Source: Bacteroidota bacterium (GTDB lineage: Bacteria; Bacteroidota; Bacteroidia; Bacteroidales; Lentimicrobiaceae). From it: a stretch of 64,000 nt of DNA. How positions within the stretch are numbered: the first letter of the stretch is position 1; each line of letters opens with the position of its first letter. The DNA is taken from assembly GCA_023441805.1 (NCBI GenBank), contig JAEZNO010000018.1, forward strand, positions 124,001 through 188,000. The letters run 5' to 3'. A program made the position numbers and the translations under genes. The notes beneath the pieces were generated by a model. That model was given only the letters and a program-made list of their open reading frames with translations, had not been told where the DNA came from and ran no database searches. This document shows, piece after piece, positions 61,577 through 64,000 of the stretch.

Positions 61577-63007
61577 ATGATGACAGGAATTTTCATAACA
61601 GGGTCAACAATACTCTCCATTACGCTTGGATTTAATAGAAACAGGGCAATCAACTATTTATTGGTACTTGCCTACATTGTACTGCTATGGTCGATGGGTA
61701 TCCATTATTATCTCAATCCGGGAATAGTTGAACTAACATACTTCAGCTCAGATGCAATAGGGGTTTTATTGCTTTTGGGAATCTGCATTGTGAGTACTGC
61801 CGCTTTTTATCACGGATACCGATATGTTGCCACGAGAGATGAAGAGACACCGCAGTCAAGAGGTATTTTCTTTGGTGCTATGGTTTTGCTTGTAACAGCA
61901 TGTGCATTAGCTTATTTGTCAAATCACATTGCTGTCACGTGGATCTTTGTAGAGCTGACAACACTAAGTGCTTCGGCATTGATATACCATCATCGTAATA
62001 TAAGGGCATTGGAGGGTGTTTGGAAATATGTCTTCCTGTGTGCCATAAGTATTACCTTCATTTACGTAGGAATACTTTTCCTTAGTCTGTCATTGAAAGA
62101 AGCAGGAATTAATGAATTATCCTACAGCGTTCTTTATCAGTTCTCAGGTCAGCTTAATCCTTTCTGGTTAAAACTAGCGTTCCTGTTTATCTTCACAGGA
62201 TTTACGGTAAAGCTGGGCTTGGTGCCTATGTATACGGCTGGTATTGATGCAAAGGACAAAGCTCCCGGTCCGGCAAGCGCACTCTTTGCAAGTGTTTTAA
62301 TGAATGTGGGGTTCGTAGGTATCTACCGTGTGTATGGAGTTATTAGTGGCACTCCTTTAAAGTCCTGGGCTAATATCATTATTATCATTGCTGCTTTGCT
62401 GACAATTTTTGTTGCAACTGTTTACATGACCAGGGTAAAGAACATCAAGCGCCTCTTTGCCTATTCAGGAATTGAGCATATGGGGCTGGTGATGCTCGGA
62501 CTGGCTGCAGGTGGGGTAGGTGTTTATGCCGCAATCCTGCATTTGTTATTGCACACTATGGTCAAACCAAGTCTTTTCTTTCAGTATAATCAAATCTATA
62601 GAGTATATCAGAGTAAGAGTATTTACGATCTGGGAAATTATTTTAAGTATCATAAAGTAGGAGCTATTGTTGTCCTATTGGGCTTTTTTTCAGCAACTGC
62701 TATGCCTCCTTCAGGTCTATTTGTGAGTGAGTTCCTTATTTTCCAGTCGTTGATTCAATCGCACTATATCATAATCTTACTGGTGGTACTTTTGTTTCTG
62801 ACGATGATCATTTGGGGATTGGGTGTCAATGTATTTAAGCTGCTGTTCACTCCCCCTGTTTCAATTGATGAAAGTAAAATACCACATCTTAATCCGTGGG
62901 AGTCGCTGTCACAATTCATTCTGATTGGTTTAGCTATCTGGGTGGCTTATGCTCCGCCGGCTGAAATAGTGAACTTAATTAATGAATCAGTAAAACTCAT
63001 TAGCTAA
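61577..63007 (+). CDS. HyfF-like proton-antiporter-type membrane subunit
   Basis: A 476-residue NuoN/Mrp-type protein like HyfF. It has WIFVELTTLSASALIY with the channel Glu, FTGFTVKLGLVPMYTAGIDAK with a Lys, SGIEHMGLVMLGLAAGG, and HLLLHTMVKPSLFF with a second Lys. It is the second antiporter-type subunit in the operon. Second ATG (61580) is equally possible as start. Confidence 0.88.
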   Translation: MMTGIFITGSTILSITLGFNRNRAINYLLVLAYIVLLWSMGIHYYLNPGIVELTYFSSDAIGVLLLLGICIVSTAAFYHGYRYVATRDEETPQSRGIFFGAMVLLVTACALAYLSNHIAVTWIFVELTTLSASALIYHHRNIRALEGVWKYVFLCAISITFIYVGILFLSLSLKEAGINELSYSVLYQFSGQLNPFWLKLAFLFIFTGFTVKLGLVPMYTAGIDAKDKAPGPASALFASVLMNVGFVGIYRVYGVISGTPLKSWANIIIIIAALLTIFVATVYMTRVKNIKRLFAYSGIEHMGLVMLGLAAGGVGVYAAILHLLLHTMVKPSLFFQYNQIYRVYQSKSIYDLGNYFKYHKVGAIVVLLGFFSATAMPPSGLFVSEFLIFQSLIQSHYIIILLVVLLFLTMIIWGLGVNVFKLLFTPPVSIDESKIPHLNPWESLSQFILIGLAIWVAYAPPAEIVNLINESVKLIS

Positions 63008-63015
63008 GGAGTAAT

Positions 63016-64000
63016 ATGGAACGCTATATAAGGGTAACCAATAACCGGTCAGTGCCGGTTGACTCAATTCCGGTTCTGGAGTATGCCGATTTTGTAAGTG
63101 TCAATCTGGAGTTACTTCACAACAATCCCTCCATGCACTGTGTCAATTACTTCGGATATGAGTCACAAGGGGATGTCAATTTATTTTGCTGCATAGCTGA
63201 TGATAAGAATGCTGATATATGTGTTTCTGCTTCAGTTGTTAATAAGGGCGATTCATTGGAATCAATGACTGCCTTAAACCATAATTTCGAGAAGTTTGAA
63301 CGTGAGATATTTGAGAATTTCGGTATTGAGTTTATTGGTCATCCGTGGCTTAAACCTGTAAGGTATGCTCATAACCGGGCAAATAAGCAGCAAACAATTG
63401 AAAACTACCAATTCTTCAAATCAAATGAAGAAGAGCTTCATGAAGTAGGTGTCGGGCCAATTCATGCTGGAGTAATTGAACCGGGGCACTTCAGGTTTAT
63501 CTGCAATGGTGAGCAGATATTGCATCTGGAGATTCAGCTTGGATATCAGCACAGAGGTATAGAATCACTTTTCCTTACGAAGAAGAAACTAATTGAACGT
63601 GAAACTCTTGCTGAAAACATTGCCGGTGATACAACTGTCGGTCATACAACAGCGTTTGTCAATTTATGGGAAAGTCTGTGTGACGTTGAGCCTGATGAAA
63701 GTCTTCATCTTTGCAGAACCATAGCCCAGGAATTGGAACGAATAGCCATTCATACCGGTGATCTGGCAGCCATTTGTGCCGATATCGCATATCAGCTTGG
63801 TAATTCGGTGTACGGAAGACTAAGGACTCCAATTGTTAATTTCCTGCAGGAGTGGTGTGGCAATCGCTTTGCTAAAGGTCTTATCAGAGCCGGCAAATGT
63901 AACTATCCGTTTACTGCTGAACTGGCCAACCGACTCCGGATTATCCTTGATAACTATCAGCCCGACTTTGAAGAAATAACCGCAAAGTTCAGCAAACTTC
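63016..64000 (+). CDS. HyfG-like (NuoCD/HycE-type) subunit without N-terminal NiFe ligands; runs off the window
   Basis: At least 328 residues, preceded by AAGGAG. The N-terminal NuoC-like domain has FEREIFENFGIEFIGHPWLKP; the NuoD/large-subunit-like part starts HEVGVGPIHAGVIEPGHFRF and LGYQHRGIESLF. In NiFe hydrogenases the segment ERICGICSVAH follows; here the same place reads ENIAGDTTVGH, so both Cys of the N-terminal CxxC are absent (Ala203 and Thr206). The C-terminal Cys pair is outside the window. The protein therefore belongs with hydrogenase-related complexes lacking the NiFe centre. Confidence 0.85.
   Translation, partial: MERYIRVTNNRSVPVDSIPVLEYADFVSVNLELLHNNPSMHCVNYFGYESQGDVNLFCCIADDKNADICVSASVVNKGDSLESMTALNHNFEKFEREIFENFGIEFIGHPWLKPVRYAHNRANKQQTIENYQFFKSNEEELHEVGVGPIHAGVIEPGHFRFICNGEQILHLEIQLGYQHRGIESLFLTKKKLIERETLAENIAGDTTVGHTTAFVNLWESLCDVEPDESLHLCRTIAQELERIAIHTGDLAAICADIAYQLGNSVYGRLRTPIVNFLQEWCGNRFAKGLIRAGKCNYPFTAELANRLRIILDNYQPDFEEITAKFSKL

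Noticed and set aside
63016..64000. Annotation as a NiFe hydrogenase large subunit
   Set aside because: Both Cys of the N-terminal ligand motif are replaced (AGDT), so the active-site centre cannot form there. A hydrogenase-related complex is the safer call.

Overview
The window comes from a member of the Bacteroidota, most likely an anaerobic or microaerophilic member of the Bacteroidales-like lineages. The evidence is a type IX secretion protein (PorZ) plus a second T9SS-type C-terminal domain, an RprXY-like two-component pair, a DAHP synthase-chorismate mutase fusion, many proteins with Bacteroidota-style lipoprotein signals, and more than ten start regions carrying the Bacteroidota -7 promoter element TAnnTTTG. 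Rubrerythrin, arginine deiminase and a membrane complex related to energy-converting hydrogenases point to anaerobic or fermentative life. Gene order is mostly that of a core chromosome, with one clearly decayed accessory patch at about 11.3-13.9 kb.

Layout. 0-2.5 kb: start of an aquaporin gene, an M14 carboxypeptidase-like lipoprotein, a YegP-type protein and a small lipoprotein. 2.4-9.1 kb: an RND efflux operon (adaptor, pump, TolC) facing an AraC-type regulator. 9.1-11.4 kb: a sensor kinase/response regulator pair, four 11-bp-spaced TCTAA repeats, and a divergent gene for a 30-residue membrane peptide. 11.36-13.9 kb: remnants of a FISUMP-like domain, an IS91-type transposase and a 5'-truncated methyltransferase, then a T9SS-targeted SGNH hydrolase and tRNA-Asn. 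14-21.4 kb: metallo-hydrolase, cytochrome c, aroC, aroA, ispG and pgk. 21.5-29.6 kb: a 9-bp tandem repeat, the aminotransferase/omega-amidase pair, an RNA helicase, the RprXY-like pair, a candidate small RNA, pgi and a cytidylate kinase-like gene. 29.7-39.7 kb: menG and a metallopeptidase sharing a palindromic promoter, a P-loop kinase, an M16 peptidase, arginine deiminase, queG and ruvB. 39.8-49.5 kb: three tandem-domain universal stress proteins, a SPOR protein, hflX, DAHP synthase-chorismate mutase, asnS, rpoN and yraN. 49.5-57.9 kb: an LD-carboxypeptidase, rubrerythrin, an ECF sigma factor, a large 11-bp repeat structure, porZ, recO and lysS. 58-64 kb: an operon hyfB-hyfC-hyfE-hyfF-hyfG-like that runs off the window.

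How the parts fit. Housekeeping functions include three shikimate/aromatic genes, ispG for isoprenoids, menG for menaquinone, pgk and pgi for glycolysis, and two aminoacyl-tRNA synthetases. The most interesting items are (a) the terminal Hyf-like operon, whose catalytic subunit lacks the two N-terminal Cys residues that would hold a NiFe centre, so it is probably a redox-driven ion pump and not a hydrogenase; (b) the two-component locus with precise 11-bp operator-like repeats driving a tiny membrane peptide; (c) a candidate small RNA ending in a 14-bp perfect terminator hairpin; and (d) an array of six direct and three inverted 11-bp units upstream of porZ. All functional calls are by reading motifs; no database search was possible.
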